The notes under the pieces were generated by a model. That model did not search any database and was not told where the DNA came from. It was given only the letters and a program-made list of their open reading frames with translations. Positions 49,070-60,649 of a DNA stretch of 64,000 bases are shown in pieces. How positions within the stretch are numbered: the first letter of the stretch is position 1; every line of letters starts with the position of its first letter. Source of the DNA: Ceratodon purpureus (Eukaryota; Streptophyta; Bryopsida; Pseudoditrichales; Ditrichaceae); contig CM026427.1 of NCBI GenBank assembly GCA_014871385.1, forward strand, positions 3,328,366 to 3,392,365, read 5' to 3'. The translations under genes and the position numbers were made by a program.

Positions 49070-52000
49070 TCAGTTCAACTTGCTGACCTCCACGTAATTG
49101 AGATATCTGCTCTGCCACACTATGGTGGCGTCTTCCGAGAAGTCCCCTTTAAGCGCATCACCAATGTTCTTAATCCCCTCTCGTTGATGATCTGGGTAGA
49201 GAACCTCCGCTGTCGCAAACTCTGGGTACACATGTTCAATCGTTACCTGCTGCATTCCGTGTACCCAGAGGACGCCCTTCACGTTGGGGACGTCCTTTTT
49301 CTTGTACGATCGCCAGTGAGGACCGCACCTTCCCAACGCTATTGTCTTGTTGGGATGCTCCGGATGTAGTACCCAGACTGCCTTCTTGGGGGTTAGAGGG
49401 TCAGACTGCACGTGAGGCCACACATGTTCTTTAGAGCAGTTACATCTATGTAGACATGTTTGCATTTCCATGAAGAGTTGGTTGTCCTGTTAAGTTTCCT
49501 GTGTCACTCACCATCTCAGCCCTCGGCTTGTTCTCTGACGGTGGGACGTGGTCGATGAACTTGGATGGTCTCTTCCTCACTCGCTTAGGCCGTTGCACAG
49601 TCACTGAGCCTTGAACTGATGGCGATGGCTCCTCCGCAGGTAACGCTGCAGGGAAGACTGTTGCCTTATTTCGAGGAACTCGTCCCCTTTTCGCCGGTTT
49701 AGGGTTATCTTCTTCGTCCGGCAACTGGGTTGCATCCAACACTGAAACGACATAGATGCCGCATGTATCGTTAAATAATTCCCTATGTTGTTTAGAAAGA
49801 TGAACACGGTAAGACTGCAGTAAGGATGCCACTCGTATTACCTCTTTCCGGAAGACGCTTCCTTGTCAGCAACTCGGTCTCCGCGGATGTCAACCCGAAC
49901 GCAGCTTGCAGGCCAGCATCGGGTCCCAACTTCTGAACTGGCGGAGCGTTTGTCGGATTTGATACTGTATGGTGTGAGCTATTTGTCGGGTGACTGGACG
50001 TAAGGGGGTCGAATGAACTTGCTCTGGGGTCACTGTTCCGGGTTCTGCGATCTTCAGACTCAGCGGGACCCTCCACTGCGTACATACGAACATCGAGTGT
50101 TAGTGAAGACAAGGATCGAATGAAGACCTCGTCGCTCCGTGGTACCCACGGTTATTGGCAATTCAGTCGAGCATTGAAAAGCGCTGTGAATAACAAAAAA
50201 AATTCCCCAATAAATAGACCTACTTCAGAAAGATGCGTGAGAGGCGCACACCTGGTTCGGTAAATAATCTTGTGCGTGTGCTTAATTCATCTGTCATACC
50301 GGAGGCCGTCCCTGACGGATCACTTGCTCCGGGAATCGATGTGACGTTGACTACACCAGGGTTCACTGCGACATCTTCATTGTTGTCGACTGGATGAGTT
50401 CCTACGTCTCCTAAGGGGAAATTTTGTTGTGCTCCACCCCATCGCTGGCCGACTCCCGTGGGCATGACGGCATTGATGAGCAGATCTAATTTCTGGTTCA
50501 CGGTTGCCATGTCCACCTTGTACTGCGACATGTGCGCGTCGACGCCCTCGCGCCAAGACAAGATACCGTCCACTGATTTCTTTAGAGCCGTTAGCTCTCT
50601 GCCGATTGATCTCGCTGCACTGTCGTTCCTAGGAACCCTGGGCAGATTACCAAGAACGTGGCTGGGAGTGCCTCTCTCTTCCGGGTTGTCCTGCTCGTGC
50701 AAGTGTCAGAGGAAATACATACTCCCAATCAGAGCTTGCGTTTTATTACAAACCTGACGGATCGACTCAGTGGCTAAGTTTGCCGCCGTCACTACTGTGA
50801 AAACAGGTGTACCGAATCTCAATTTACTGATTACATGACTTCTTACAACATCAAATTTTTGGCGCATTGTTACCTGACATGAAGAGTCTCCCTCTTTGGA
50901 AGCAGGTGTACTGGAACCACCCCTCTGCAACGACCAAAAGCGAAAACATGTACTTCACTTAATTTTGCGTTCTAGAACGGCCGCTGAGTTCTAACTCGAC
51001 GGGAGAATGTATTTCACAATCAATGGATAAAAAAATGGTCTTACATTGAATTCAGGATCGTCTCTTCCGATCGAGTCTGTCAAGTCCACGCAGGGGATCG
51101 AGTTCTCGCTGTAGTCGCTGTCGTCCCAAATTAAGTTTTCATCATCTTCATCGACGAGGGGCTGCACAAGCTCTCGCGGTGGTCAGGTAATTTATATTCG
51201 AAATATCATAAGTACTGAATGTAGAAATTCGCGGCCTTAAAGCTCCAGTGAACCCATGGAAGATCCTCATTCAGAAAATGAAAGATTCGTCGTTACTATC
51301 CTCAGATTGTGCGTGCATGATCCCCTCCACGTGCAAACTCCCTCTTCGTCCGAGAGAAGAATCTCCCATGGTTAAGGGGAAAAAAATGGAAAAAACTTCA
51401 CTGACTTACGAGCTGAACTGTGCAACTCTACTCTGCCTTGTCACTATTTAAAATTGAAAATAAGTGGGGAATACCAGTCGGTGAGGTGGGATAAGGAGGA
51501 GAGAGGTTCACTGTGGGGATGAAAAACAATAGGGTGAGAGAGGAGGTTAGCGTGGACGCGGGGAGAACAGGTGAAACATATAGGAGTAACTGCAGAGTAG
51601 GCTGCTCTCCAACTCGGAAGTGGAGGTGAGGCAAAAAAAGGTGGGGATTCTCTCTGATGAATAGGTGTTTCGATGGAGGAACAACACGCGGCCAAGACAT
51701 TACTGTCCATCTTTTTCCAATCATCACGGGATTTCAAGCAGAAGATGTCCATTACTGAAATCAAAGACATCTGTGCAAAGCATTGAAGAACGAAGTCTCT
51801 ACCAAACTTCAATGAAAGTTCACCAGTAAATGAGGGTTAGAAAATACTCTTACATCCCACGCATCGTCAATTGCAATATTACTGTGGTCCTTCCTCTCGA
51901 GGAGTAGTCTCTTCTTCTCTTTCGCTGCGTTACGGGCCTCCTTCATGCGCTTACTCTCTTCCTCGGCCTCGGCAGATTTCCAATACTTAACAAGGGCTGG

Positions 52001-53248
52001 AAAATACTTCTGGGGACACCACTTATGCTTCTCCCCGCGTCCTGTTTTAACCCAATGTTTACGCCATAAATACCGTGATGTACGTAAGGAGTTTTCTATA
52101 AACCACATGATATATCCCGCTCGCAAGGGTGGGTTGAATACAAATCTGCGATCGATGTCTTCTACTACCACTTTGATGTCAGAGTCCGGATGGTCTCTGA
52201 AATGTATAGTGGACATTTTCAGAAACCTTCGGGCAGATGCCCTGAATTGCCGGTGGACGAATGGTCGGACGTCCTTCGGAATTCCTCCCTCTGCAGTGCA
52301 TTGGATCGTCATGGGCCACTGCTGAGATTTCTCTATAAAAGAAGCTTTCCGGGCTCGTTGAGCTCTTCTCTGAGCTGTCCTCTTGGATTCTTCGTACCGA
52401 ATGCCCTGGTCCTCCTCTCTCGTCACGTCCACTGGATTGTGAGGTACGATGGGCAATGCTTCGAACACCACCTGCTGCTGGCTAACATTTGGGGAGGTCA
52501 TGTCCGGAGGTGGGAAGTCGAATGGAGATAGCACTGAGGCACCACGCCATCCAGGCCAAGGGACGGTACTGCCTGGGAGATATGGGGCTTGCGGTATTGG
52601 CGGAAGGTCGGAGTGATTGCTGTTATGCATCCTGGAGTCGGATCCCTCAGTGCGAGCTGTGTGACCGCTACCCTGGCCCTTACTTCCACTAGCGGTGTCT
52701 TTGCTCGCACTCCCATCTCCGCCACGGGACCTCGGCAGCTGGCTGGAAATAGGAGAGCTTAGAGAATGTGATTGACTGGAGTTCTGCTGAATAGCGCGAC
52801 TGTGACTTAGCGATAGTCGTCGGTAATTCTCCATGGCGCCCGTGGGAGCAAATTGGGACATGGAGTTGCGGACGTGAGGCACGGGAACTGAATTGTTCTG
52901 GAGTGATGGATGCTGACATCCTTGGTAAAGATATTGCAACTGCGAAGAAGAGTCAATCGAAGGAGGAACTGCCCCGGAGTACATCATCTGCGACGCCCAC
53001 GGGTGCAAGTACGGAGGTCGTTGAGGGTAATTTGAGTTCACTGGCATCTGTCCCGAGGATGTACTCTTCAAGTTCAAGACCCCGATAACATTGTTTTAGA
53101 ATCAGGTATATAAAAATGTAAATGCAGCTGCGACGTGCTTATCCACCACGGACTGAGAAAAATGAACTTAGGACGGATCTGATATACTAATGCGTAAGTG
53201 TGTTACCTGTGTCGGGATGTTCGATTGACCGGAGGAAGTGGACGTCAT
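49070..53248 (-). CDS. CACTA TNPA-like protein (Ptta/En/Spm family), eight exons
   Basis: Exons 53248-53207, 53065-51854, 51161-51045, 50924-50874, 50690-50252, 50075-49842, 49741-49512 and 49405-49070 join in phase to 886 aa, all with GT-AG borders. The N-terminal 200 residues are Ser/Pro/Gln-rich. Around residues 240-400 is a region resembling the plant Ptta/En/Spm transposase domain (PF03004): FRASARRFLKMSTIHFRDHP, RAGYIMWFIENSLRTSRYLW and a basic KEARNAAKEKKR tail. The fifth exon has a coiled-coil segment (LTALKKSVDGILSWREG). The last exon resembles the TNP1/En/Spm C-terminal domain (PF03017): KTIALGRCGPHW, VHGMQQVTIEHV, GIKNIGDALKGD. The protein would bind the subterminal repeats. No stop or frameshift is seen. 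The exon between 51.2 and 51.8 kb, if any, is unresolved. Confidence 0.75.
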
Positions 53249-53614
53249 TTTCTGGGAAAGATGTGGAGGTCCGAAATGTTGAGCTCCACCAGAGGATGAT
53301 AACACCGGGATAAAATTCTGTTAGCCATAACAAACCCCACTGTACAAGGTTAATTCAATGACACGTGAAATAGAAAGTGGAAACGAAAAATGAGGAATTC
53401 CACAACAGAAAAGTATAGAACATATACAACGTGACAATGAGCCAATATCGGTGGAAGTGTCACACTATGCAGTGCGACATATGATTATCGAAATACAATG
53501 GGCATAACCCGGTACAGGGAGGAGGACAGGATCAAACTCCGAAATCCACTAAGATGATTACGACAATGACGTTAGCCGCAGCCGCTCTTGCCTCTCATTC
53601 TACAGAATGTGTAT

Positions 53615-54166
53615 CTATTCCTCATCGTCAGTGCCGCTTGTGGACCTCTCTTCGTCCCAGTCCCAATCTGCGTTAGCCCAGTCCGGGTCGGATTCGGAGT
53701 CTGTGTCATGGAACGGATTTTCCCCTGTTGCGGCAACAACCCGATGATCACCCTGAATCCACGCTTCTAATCCTAAAGGCCACTCCTTGCTACCTTCAGC
53801 GTATACCATCCACCCGACGCACACGCATCTAATATGACACAACATTCTGAATTTATCGACTGGTGTTTCTCCATTCATTAGCAATGGCCATATTTTGTCC
53901 TTCACTATCTCTCGGGGCAGGGAGTCCAAGAAAGTCTCCGCGGGGACATGAGCGGGATCGCAATCCGACTCTGGGCCACTACGAGGGCGCTTCCAATCCA
54001 TCACCCACGGTTTCACCGGCATGCGATGTCTCTTCAGGTACCTGTCCAAGCGGAAGATGGCTAACTCGACTACATCTAACATGGTGTGGTGTAAGCCTCC
54101 CGGTCCTTCGGCAATCCTTCTTGCGGACATGCGGCTCGGTGACGGTACTCGTGAGTCCATCGCCAT
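53615..54166 (-). CDS. F-box-like protein inside the CACTA element
   Basis: Frame of 183 aa from the ATG at 54166 (MAMDSRVPSP). Residues about 78-137 follow an F-box pattern: ETFLDSLPREIVKDKIWPLL, then FRMLCHIRCVCVGWMVY, then an SKEWPLGLEAWI segment like the start of a Kelch- or F-box-associated region. The tail (154-183) is acidic and Trp-rich (DPDWANADWDWDEE). It lies about 370 bp upstream of the TNPA-like gene on the same strand and shares the GC-rich composition of the element, so it looks like cargo. The F-box assignment rests on pattern only. The frame is open upstream of the ATG, so a longer N-terminus is possible. Confidence 0.55.
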   Translation of the reverse strand: MAMDSRVPSPSRMSARRIAEGPGGLHHTMLDVVELAIFRLDRYLKRHRMPVKPWVMDWKRPRSGPESDCDPAHVPAETFLDSLPREIVKDKIWPLLMNGETPVDKFRMLCHIRCVCVGWMVYAEGSKEWPLGLEAWIQGDHRVVAATGENPFHDTDSESDPDWANADWDWDEERSTSGTDDEE

Positions 54167-54169
54167 TAA

Positions 54170-54843
54170 ACGGCGGGTTGGGGATCTCCGTGCGCGACTT
54201 AACAGATGGAACAGTGTCCAAAAAGAAACAGAGAATCTAACGAAACAAACGAGTGCAGACAACGAACATTGGGTTAGGGAGTGGACCTGAGGTTGGAAGA
54301 GAGCGCAGCAATGCGATTGACAGAGGCCGATTAAATGTCTCTCAATAACATTGTGACACAGTTGAGAACCCCAGGGGCAGCCGCCGTCGACGTGAGCCAT
54401 GGGCGACGACATCTCATCCCTAAACCCTAGAGCCTTGCAAGAAAGTGGAAATCCCCCCCGATGAGTAAGACAAGAGCGCCCACAACTCTCCCGATCACGG
54501 CGCTCTGAACCATTACTGCTGCTGGTCTGCAAATCAGATAAAAACGGGACGGTATGCTAAATATCACCATACTGTCCGCCATCGTGGTGCATGTGGTGGA
54601 GAGTGGGAACTCCGTCTCAGAGGAGGTATCTTCAGCATCATAGCTATCCTAGGTTTAATGGTGGAAGTCCTCACTCATGGACGTCGTGGATGGGTTTCCG
54701 AAGTGACGCCGTGTCGATGATTACTAGAAACTAACCAATATACCCGGTTGTTTACCTGACAAGGCCGACCAGGTACAAACCGAACTTCCCCACTTAGAAA
54801 TAGATAATATAGATCAAAAGCAGCTTTCGCGAGAATCCCTCAG
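54170..54843. promoter_or_regulatory. Divergent intergenic region between minus and plus gene sets
   Basis: All genes to the left (49.1-54.2 kb) are on the minus strand and all to the right (54.8-63.7 kb) on the plus strand, so promoters for both directions probably lie in or near this stretch. No specific motif could be assigned. Confidence 0.3.
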
Positions 54844-55152
54844 ATGACGGCGCCTATCATTGGTTGGATGGGCCGAGGGTCGGGGATTGAAGGAGCCTCG
54901 TCGCTGAAGGTCATCCTCGGACGATGGCACCAAGAGACTAAGGTACTCTGGTTACGCACTACGGGAGGTTTGGAATGGTCTATAGGTGCATGGGAAGACA
55001 TAGAATATTTCTATTGCAACGCTGTTCAGGTGGGGACGTTCCCTTCAAGAGAGCACATGCGTTCCCGCTCACCGATGTACTCTGCTTTCCTTGTTGCGCT
55101 GTTGCGTTCCGGAAGAGTGTACTGCAGACGCACACCCAACACTCCTAATTAG
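54844..55152 (+). CDS. Uncharacterised transposon ORF 1
   Basis: ATG-started frame of 102 aa (MTAPIIGWMGRGSGIEGASS...) with Trp-rich, coding-like sequence up to about codon 62 (GAWEDIEYFYCNAVQ), followed by a possible donor (TTCAG|GTGGGG). It may therefore be the first exon of a spliced gene continuing into the next ORF. It is GC-rich like the neighbouring transposon genes. No family is recognised. Confidence 0.4.
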   Translation: MTAPIIGWMGRGSGIEGASSLKVILGRWHQETKVLWLRTTGGLEWSIGAWEDIEYFYCNAVQVGTFPSREHMRSRSPMYSAFLVALLRSGRVYCRRTPNTPN

Positions 55153-55232
55153 GGTTTACAGAGTAACGGACAATTTCTGAGGTGCTTACTCTGATCGTGG
55201 TGTGGTTGAAGTGGATAGAGAGTACTGAGAGG

Positions 55233-55721
55233 ATGCATCGAGAGGATTTGGAATATAGCTCTGATTACGGAACAGATTCGTTACGCGTTGACCGATTTGG
55301 TGGGGCACCAAGTCTGTTAGAGAGCGCAATCCGGGTGTATGAGTTAGGAGTGCTCGGTCCTCGTCACGTCTGCATTGAGTTCTGCGATTGCAGTTCGTGT
55401 AGGAAACTTAGGTGGTTTAATAATCCGAAATGCAACTGCGCTCTCGGGAAAATGTGGGGAAAGTATTTCACCTTGGATGGAGCGATGCGGGTGAAGTGGT
55501 TGCGTTGCAGGTGCAATACACTCTCGTCATTGGCGACGTCGGCCTCTCTATTCTGCAAGTGTCTTTTACTACTCCCTACGCAGGAATACAATCCGTCGGA
55601 AGGTAGTACACGTCCCGAAGAATACGAAGAGCCTTCTGCAGAAGTCTCTAGCTCTGATTTTCCAGCGGACTTGGTTCGGATTGAATTCGACGGCTTGGAG
55701 GAGGTGTATCGCCTTGGATAG
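55233..55721 (+). CDS. Uncharacterised Cys-rich transposon ORF 2
   Basis: A frame of 162 aa from ATG (MHREDLEYSSDYGTD). The centre has paired cysteines reminiscent of a zinc-binding module: CIEFCDCSSCRKLRW, then PKCNCALGKMW, WLRCRCNT and FCKCLLL. The tail is acidic and Ser/Glu-rich. It sits just upstream of the Tnp2 gene on the same strand. The Cys pattern loosely recalls the transposase-associated N-terminal domain of CACTA proteins, which appears again at the start of the Tnp2 gene, so this could be a duplicated or separate DNA-binding module. That is inference. Confidence 0.45.
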   Translation: MHREDLEYSSDYGTDSLRVDRFGGAPSLLESAIRVYELGVLGPRHVCIEFCDCSSCRKLRWFNNPKCNCALGKMWGKYFTLDGAMRVKWLRCRCNTLSSLATSASLFCKCLLLLPTQEYNPSEGSTRPEEYEEPSAEVSSSDFPADLVRIEFDGLEEVYRLG

Positions 55722-55969
55722 GACCAATGCTGGTCAGAATAGTTCTGCACAGAAAAGGGGATTTCGCTCAGACGCTTACATTTGTTGGGTTTGCGAGGTG
55801 AAGCGTTTAGGTATGCTGCCATTCCTTGACCCGTTGGGCACCAATTGTGATTAAGGAGTTTTCGGTGGGTAGAAAGTGCTTAATTACGTAGTTACCGTGA
55901 TGTACATGGCTGTTCATTGACAGTGCGTGAGTCTGAAGAACCGCTGTCGTCGTTCTTCATGTTCTTAGA

Positions 55970-58900
55970 ATGGAAGAGGGCATTCGAAGGAATCCACCGG
56001 GGGAGGCTCGCATCCTGTCTCGGAGAGCGAAATTACTCAGGCGGGAGTTGGCGTACGCGAGGCGGATGAGTTGGACGAAACTGCCATGTCCATGTCAAAT
56101 CCACATGCGGGAGGCGGAACTCACTCTCGACTCATACCGGAGATGCCTGAGGGATAATGGAAGGCATGTGTGGTTCTATGGAAGGACAGAGGTATGTCTC
56201 ATATTTTCCTTCGTGTGTTGATGTGGTGCTCATATGTAAGATTAACCACGACAACTCAGGAACTCGAATTCTGAAAATTCACTTAGAGCCTTCACCTTCC
56301 ATGCACAGTAGAAGAACACAATACCGATTGGTTGATGCTATGAATTGGGATATCGCATGTCATGAAGCACCTCCTGCCTAACAGTCGAAGATGTTCTGTT
56401 GTACCAGGGATACGAGGACGACGACTCCGACGTCGAGTGGGAGGACCACATTACGTGGTACTATGGAGCGCAGGCGAGAATGCGTCCAAACGCACTACGG
56501 CGGAGGGATTTAGACCCGGGGATTGATGTGACGCAGATGGTAGTCGAAGCTCATGATATCGTGGACAGAATTCATGAAGAGGTGATGGTGGACCAGGTTC
56601 ATGCTGGAGAGCATCCGAGAGGAGATCCGCACCAACAGAGATTTCCGAATGGAGTCAGCGACGACTTAGGGCAGGAGAACAGAGCATCACCCGTAGGAGC
56701 AGGTCGGGGTGGGGGGATTCCTAGTCCGGAGAGAAGCAGTGACTCGGCAATCCCCTTACGCGAGGAAGGTAATGCAGCAGGTGAAGACGGCCGTGACATC
56801 TCCGATGCACCGTCAGTCGACGTTTCTGATGATAGCTCTGGAGACGAGGGGGCGCACCAGTGGGGAGACTCTGACGACGAGACAGACGCTTCCATCGCGG
56901 CCCTAGAGGAGGCAGCGACTACTCCCTTGTTCCCAGGATCAGAATACTCTAGCATGGGAACGACGTATGTGCTTCTAAGTAGTGGAAAGCTGCACGGCTG
57001 TTCCGACGTCTACCTGGATGAGCTATTCCGGACCTTAAGCACTACCATTCTTCCTAAGCCGAATACCTTACCCAAGACTTACAGAGAGGCATCCGAGTAC
57101 TTGAGGAAGTTGGGCCACACTTACAAGTCAATCGACTCCTGCCCCAACAATTGTTGCCTGTATCGGAAGGACCTGAAGGACGCTCGTGTTTGTCCACATT
57201 GCAGGGCTCCGAGAAAAAGAAGAGCAGGGAGATCAGAAGTGCCGTTCAAGGTTACGAGGGCCTTCCCTCTTACTCCGCGACTCAAACGGATGTTTCGAAG
57301 TGCTCTTCAGGCAGCTGCAATGACATGGTGGGCGACCCTCGCAGTCACGGACGGTGTGATGTCTCATGTCTCTCACTCAGCGCAATGGAAGTGGATCTCG
57401 GAGAGATTTCATGCAGAGTTTGGCCATGACGATAGAAACGTGCGAATGGCTCTTGTTACAGATGGATTCAACCCCCACGCAGACAAGAGGAGTACTTACT
57501 CTATATGGCCTATTGTCCTCATGAACTACAACATTGCACCGTGGCTTACGACGAAGAATTATTTTATTATGTTGGGGATCCTAATCCCGGGTCCTAAATC
57601 CGTAACAGCTGATTACTTCGATATCTATATGGAGCCACTGATTGAAGAACTCTTACATCTTTGGGAAGAAGGGGTGTACTGCATGGATGTCGCCCGTTAT
57701 AAGGAGTCGTCTCATTTCATATTGAAGGCGATGATCATCTGGACAATTGGCGACTTCCCAGCCTACGGCGTTTAGCTGGTTGCACAACCAATGGGTTCGT
57801 TGGCTGCCCAGTGTGCGGGGAGGGCTTTAGATCACGGCGTTCTAAGGTTTTACACAAGAACGTCTTCTGTGGATGTGCCCGCAGGTTCCTTGTTAGGGCA
57901 GACCATCCCTTCAGGGGCGACAGTTCAAACTTCATAGATGAGGAGCACCGAGTGGCCCCTACTCCCGTTACCGGAAGTGAAGCATTGCAGAGGGGAGAGG
58001 AGCGTGTCAGGTGGCTTAGAGAGTATGGAAGACCGAAGGAAAATGACCCCGTCAGAAGGCACGGCATCAAGCGAGTTTCCTCACTATATAGGCTTCCTTA
58101 CTGGAAGGTAAGAGTGCCACTGAGCCGCCCCTGATCCTTGTTTACAGTCTGCACATGTTGTCTTCGACGTCTCGATATTGTGTGGCTCCAGTGGCTTCAT
58201 GTCATGATCACTTGGGACTCTATGTCTAGACGTCGGGGTGATGTAGCTGTCTTAACATATGTCATTGAAGTTTAGCCCAGCCTTTTTTTTCGGTGTCGAT
58301 AAACTTGCTGGTGAATGGGGTTCGAACTACCAGGCTCTGTCCACCGGGACTTCTAACCATTCATTTAGCGTATGTTGTTCTCTTAGATAGCGTATAATGA
58401 CTGCTGGAATTGGATTATATGATCATGCTGTTCGACGACATGAATTGCACATGTCGATGCTCACCTGCGCATGATCTGGTACTGTGTGACCAGATGAATA
58501 TGTAGCAGACTATGTTTCTCGGTGCAATGGTCAGTCGTGCTTGCTGATCCCCCATTCTTATATTTTCAGCTGAAGTCTCACAACTTTCTTCATGGTGCTG
58601 TGAATAGGAACTTCCAGTTAGGCACACACTCGACGTCATGCATGTGGAAAAGAATATAGCGGTTACAATTACTGGATTTTTACTCGGTGAAGAAGACACG
58701 ATAGCCGTGCGAAAGGACCTACAGGATCAAGGGGTCATGCCTAGTCTGCATCTTGTGCGGGATGAGTTAACCGATAGCTACCTGATGCCGCAGGCACCCT
58801 ACGTTCTTAGCCCCGGTGAGAAACGACGAGTCCTACAGACGATCAAGAATGTTCAAACACCGACTGGTCACTGTTCGAACTTGTCGAAGGTAGTTAACTT

Positions 58901-60649
58901 GGATAAAGGGAAGTTCCAGTTCATGAAAAGCCACGACTGGCATGTTGTTCTAGAGGAGGTGTTACCTGCCGCCTTGAGAGGGTCGCTCGCAGATGGACCT
59001 CGGGTAGCTGTTATTCGACTAGGGCACTGCTTCAAGAAGATTTGCGAGAAACAAGTAACCGTGAGTGAGCTCCCGAACTTATTGAACTACATTGCCGAAA
59101 CTTGCTCTCTGCTGGAGATATACTTCCCACTGGCGTATTGGAATATAATGCCCCATCTCGTACTTCACTTGCCAAGGGAGCTTTACTGGTGCGGGCCCGT
59201 TCATGCCCGCTGGATGTATAGCGTGGAAAGGTACTTAGGTCACTTGAAGAGCCTCGTGCGTAATAAGGCCAGACCCGAAGGATCCATTGCCCAGGGTTAT
59301 ATGTATACGGAAGCCATCGGATTCGTCACAGAGCATTTCCAAATGTATCCAGGAGTTGCGAGACTACTCTGGGACATGGAAGAAGACGAACAGGACGCAG
59401 GGGAGGTGATGGAGGGGCAGGGTCGTGAGCAATTCTGGGACGACATTGAATTGAAGAAACTTCACGAACATGTTTTGCGTCACTGCGTCCACACGGAGGA
59501 CCTCTATAGGTATGCTACCCTCATGCGTACTGTTTGGGTCAGTGTCATCGCATTGGTGACTAAATAAAGAGTGCTCTAACTGTTATTAAAACGAGTACGT
59601 AGAGTACTGTTTAACTCTACAGCCGTTTCTGTTGCAGTATTTTCTCAGAGGAAAGAAGATCGCTTAGGGGTCGCAATCCAAGGAGACTCGTTCCATTCGC
59701 AGACTGGATCGAAGAGAGAGTGCGTCAAATGGGAATCGATGGTCATAACCCCTCTCCAGATCTGGTGACTATGTCCAGACTTCCGTCTCCGTACGTAAAG
59801 CATCATAACTCGATGTGGGCTTTCGGCTACCACTTCAGAACTGACGAAGAGGACGGGAAACAACACGTAACCTTCGACGCTGGAGTGGCAGCCATCATAA
59901 ACCAAACCTGCCGTTCTTCAGTGTCGGATGTGAACCAAATTGAGTCGGAGCTCCTTTATGTAGGAATTATTAAGGACATACTGCGCGTTGACTACGGACA
60001 TTTGAAGTTCAACGTATTGAGGTGTTCATGGATCAAGCCTGATCTCGCAGGGGAGCCGACAATCAAAGTAGACCAAGACGGTTTTTGGCTCGTAAAACAC
60101 GCTGCTCGACAGAGTGCAGACGTCGAGCCGTATCTCATGGCCGCACATGCCCGTCAGGTCAGTTAATCGACGCAATTCCCTTTCATTCGTACAGTCTCCC
60201 AATGTTTGCATTCCGGTCTAAGCTGAACCTCTGAATTGCATCATGAGCATCGTATCACTTATCACAGTCGTCATTATGGACTACCCAATGCCGAACAGGT
60301 TTATTTTGTCGATGATCCATACAATGAAGAATGGAAGGTTGTGAGGTACAAGGAGCCGAGATCACGGCGGGTCACTGATGGGCTACCAGACGCTTCTCTT
60401 AGCGCACCAGGTCGGACCACTGCCACCGAGCTTAACATTGCTAGAGGACAAGGCGAGGCTGCAGCTGAGCCTCAGAGGCAGCCAGTACTAGAGGCCGACG
60501 TGGTGCATGTCATGGCACACGAAGAGGTCGACGAAGAAGCAGCTTACATGCAAACGGACCACATCCATTCCGATTCAGAGGACGACATCCCCAACGACGA
60601 GGCAGCAGTTCCAGTGATTCCCGTACCTAATGCGATTGACGATGCATAA
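55970..60649 (+). pseudogene. CACTA Tnp2 transposase, five exons, one frameshift
   Basis: Exons 55970-56191, 56408-58107, 58608-59509, 59638-60157 and 60299-60649 give about 1231 codons if one base is missing at about 57771-57774, where the frame runs into TAG in a context that should read YGV-Leu-Ala-Gly. Exon 1 ends with a CPC-containing transposase-associated-like segment (LPCPCQIHMREAELTLDSYR). Exon 2 has a long acidic spacer, then the Transposase_21 core: SCPNNCCLYRKDL, VCPHC, MALVTDGFNPHADKRSTYSI, WPIVLMNYNIAPWL, LIPGPK, and, past the frameshift, GCPVCGEGF. Exon 3 has HTLDVMHVEKNI and a DUF4218-like part (MKSHDWHVVLEEVLPAALRG, HARWMYSVERYLGHLKSLVR). Exons 4-5 resemble DUF4216 (DYGHLKFNVLRCSWIK, VYFVDDPYNEEWKVV). 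The enzyme cuts and joins element ends. Apart from the frameshift it looks intact. Confidence 0.85.

Noticed and set aside
49487..49511. A 25-nt intron in the TNPA-like gene
   Set aside because: It would fit the frame but is too short for plant splicing; a 106-nt intron (49406-49511) with a good acceptor also keeps the frame and was used.
51945..52725. Plus- and minus-strand alternative frames within the TNPA-like gene
   Set aside because: They overlap the long TNPA-like exon and lack motifs.
53863..54290. Plus-strand frames over the F-box-like gene
   Set aside because: They are antisense to the minus-strand frame, which has the better domain pattern and ATG context.
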